Source: Epiperipatus broadwayi (Eukaryota > Onychophora > Udeonychophora > Euonychophora > Peripatidae). From it: a stretch of DNA of 64,000 nucleotides. The notes under the pieces were generated by a model, which was not told the origin of the DNA, searched no databases, and saw only the letters and a list, made by a program, of their open reading frames with translations. Where the stretch lies: the NCBI GenBank assembly GCA_028023455.1, contig JAQFVV010013301.1:1-64000 (forward strand), given 5' to 3'. The stretch's first letter is position 1. Each line of letters starts with the position of its first letter. This document shows, one piece after another, positions 63,720-64,000 of this stretch. The translations under genes were made by a program, and so were the position numbers.

Positions 63720-63723
63720 ATAT

Positions 63724-63907
63724 ATACCACAGGAATCCAAGCTATTTAAAACTCTTGGAACTAATCTACAACATGGAGGAATTTATGTGAAAATGACTGA
63801 AGCAACTTTTATATGCATAAGATTACAACTGTAAATTGTACTTGTAAGAACAGTAATCCAAGCGATCTAAAACCCTTGCAACTTTCTTTGATAAAGCTTA
63901 AAATTGA
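63724..63907. repeat. Minisatellite of ~120-bp units, right part
   Basis: Resumes the array interrupted by the LTR element: CCACAGGAATCCAAGCTATT, AACTAATCTACAACATG, AGTAATCCAAGCGATCTAAA. One and a half units, then the trinucleotide repeat. Confidence 0.65.
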
Positions 63908-63908
63908 A

Positions 63909-63982
<74 letters not shown>

Positions 63983-64000
63983 TGATGATGATGATGATGA
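63908..64000. repeat. (AAT)n-(GAT)n microsatellite at window end
   Basis: AAT units to about 63979, then GAT units running off the window. Confidence 0.95.

Larger units (their letters stand above)
56429..63723 (+). mobile_element. Young gag-only LTR retrotransposon (TR-GAG type, 7.3 kb)
   Basis: LTRs at 56433-58855 and 61307-63719 are nearly identical (about 25-30 differences by eye over 2.4 kb). Each starts TGAAACAG and ends GGTATA. A 4-bp duplication ATAT lies at 56429-56432 and 63720-63723. A polypurine run GAGAAGAAA directly precedes the 3' LTR. The 2.45-kb interior encodes a single Ty3/gypsy-type gag and no pol. GC content is visibly higher than that of the surrounding DNA. It interrupts the ~120-bp minisatellite. 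It would need proteins from an autonomous relative. Confidence 0.88.

Overview
The window is very AT-rich, non-coding-dominated DNA from an animal genome, most likely an invertebrate. The reasons are Penelope-like retroelement endonucleases, a LINE with a (TAA)n tail, a short hAT element resembling the SPIN family, LTR retroelements, and very long (AT)n, (AAT)n and (TATC)n microsatellites. I cannot name the species; flatworm, mollusc and cnidarian hosts all remain possible. I found no host protein-coding gene, no tRNA or rRNA gene and no CRISPR. Every convincing open reading frame belongs to a mobile element.

Layout. 1-2.17 kb: AT-rich DNA with nothing recognised. 2.17-6.38 kb: a diverged solo LTR on the + strand. 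6.40-6.68 kb: a foldback MITE. 6.78-19.94 kb: a 13.2-kb LTR element on the minus strand, with two ~4.95-kb LTRs around a 3.2-kb interior that encodes only two coiled-coil-rich proteins joined by a stop/start overlap. 19.96-26.7 kb: AT-rich spacer holding a foldback MITE (23.2-23.8 kb) and a Penelope endonuclease relic (24.3-24.65 kb). 26.75-32.1 kb: an older minus-strand LTR element with one basic/coiled-coil ORF and a tRNA-Lys-like primer site, bordered by (AT)n foldbacks. 34.09-36.48 kb: a 2.4-kb palindrome made of two head-to-head Penelope-type elements. 40.88-42.84 kb: a nested inverted array of a ~300-bp repeat. 46-47.7 kb: giant microsatellites. 47.9 kb: the SPIN-like hAT. 49.65-50.55 kb: a foldback. 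52.86-56.43 kb: LINE fragments, microsatellites and a minisatellite. 56.43-63.72 kb: a young gag-only LTR element (LTRs 2.42 kb) inserted in that minisatellite.

Main theme. Three unrelated-looking LTR elements each keep LTRs and priming or polypurine signals, but carry only structural (gag-like) ORFs and no protease, reverse transcriptase or integrase. They look like non-autonomous elements (LARD or TR-GAG type) that would depend on enzymes supplied elsewhere. The giant-LTR family also appears to insert into (TA)n microsatellites. Boundaries and identities were judged by eye, without alignment or database search.
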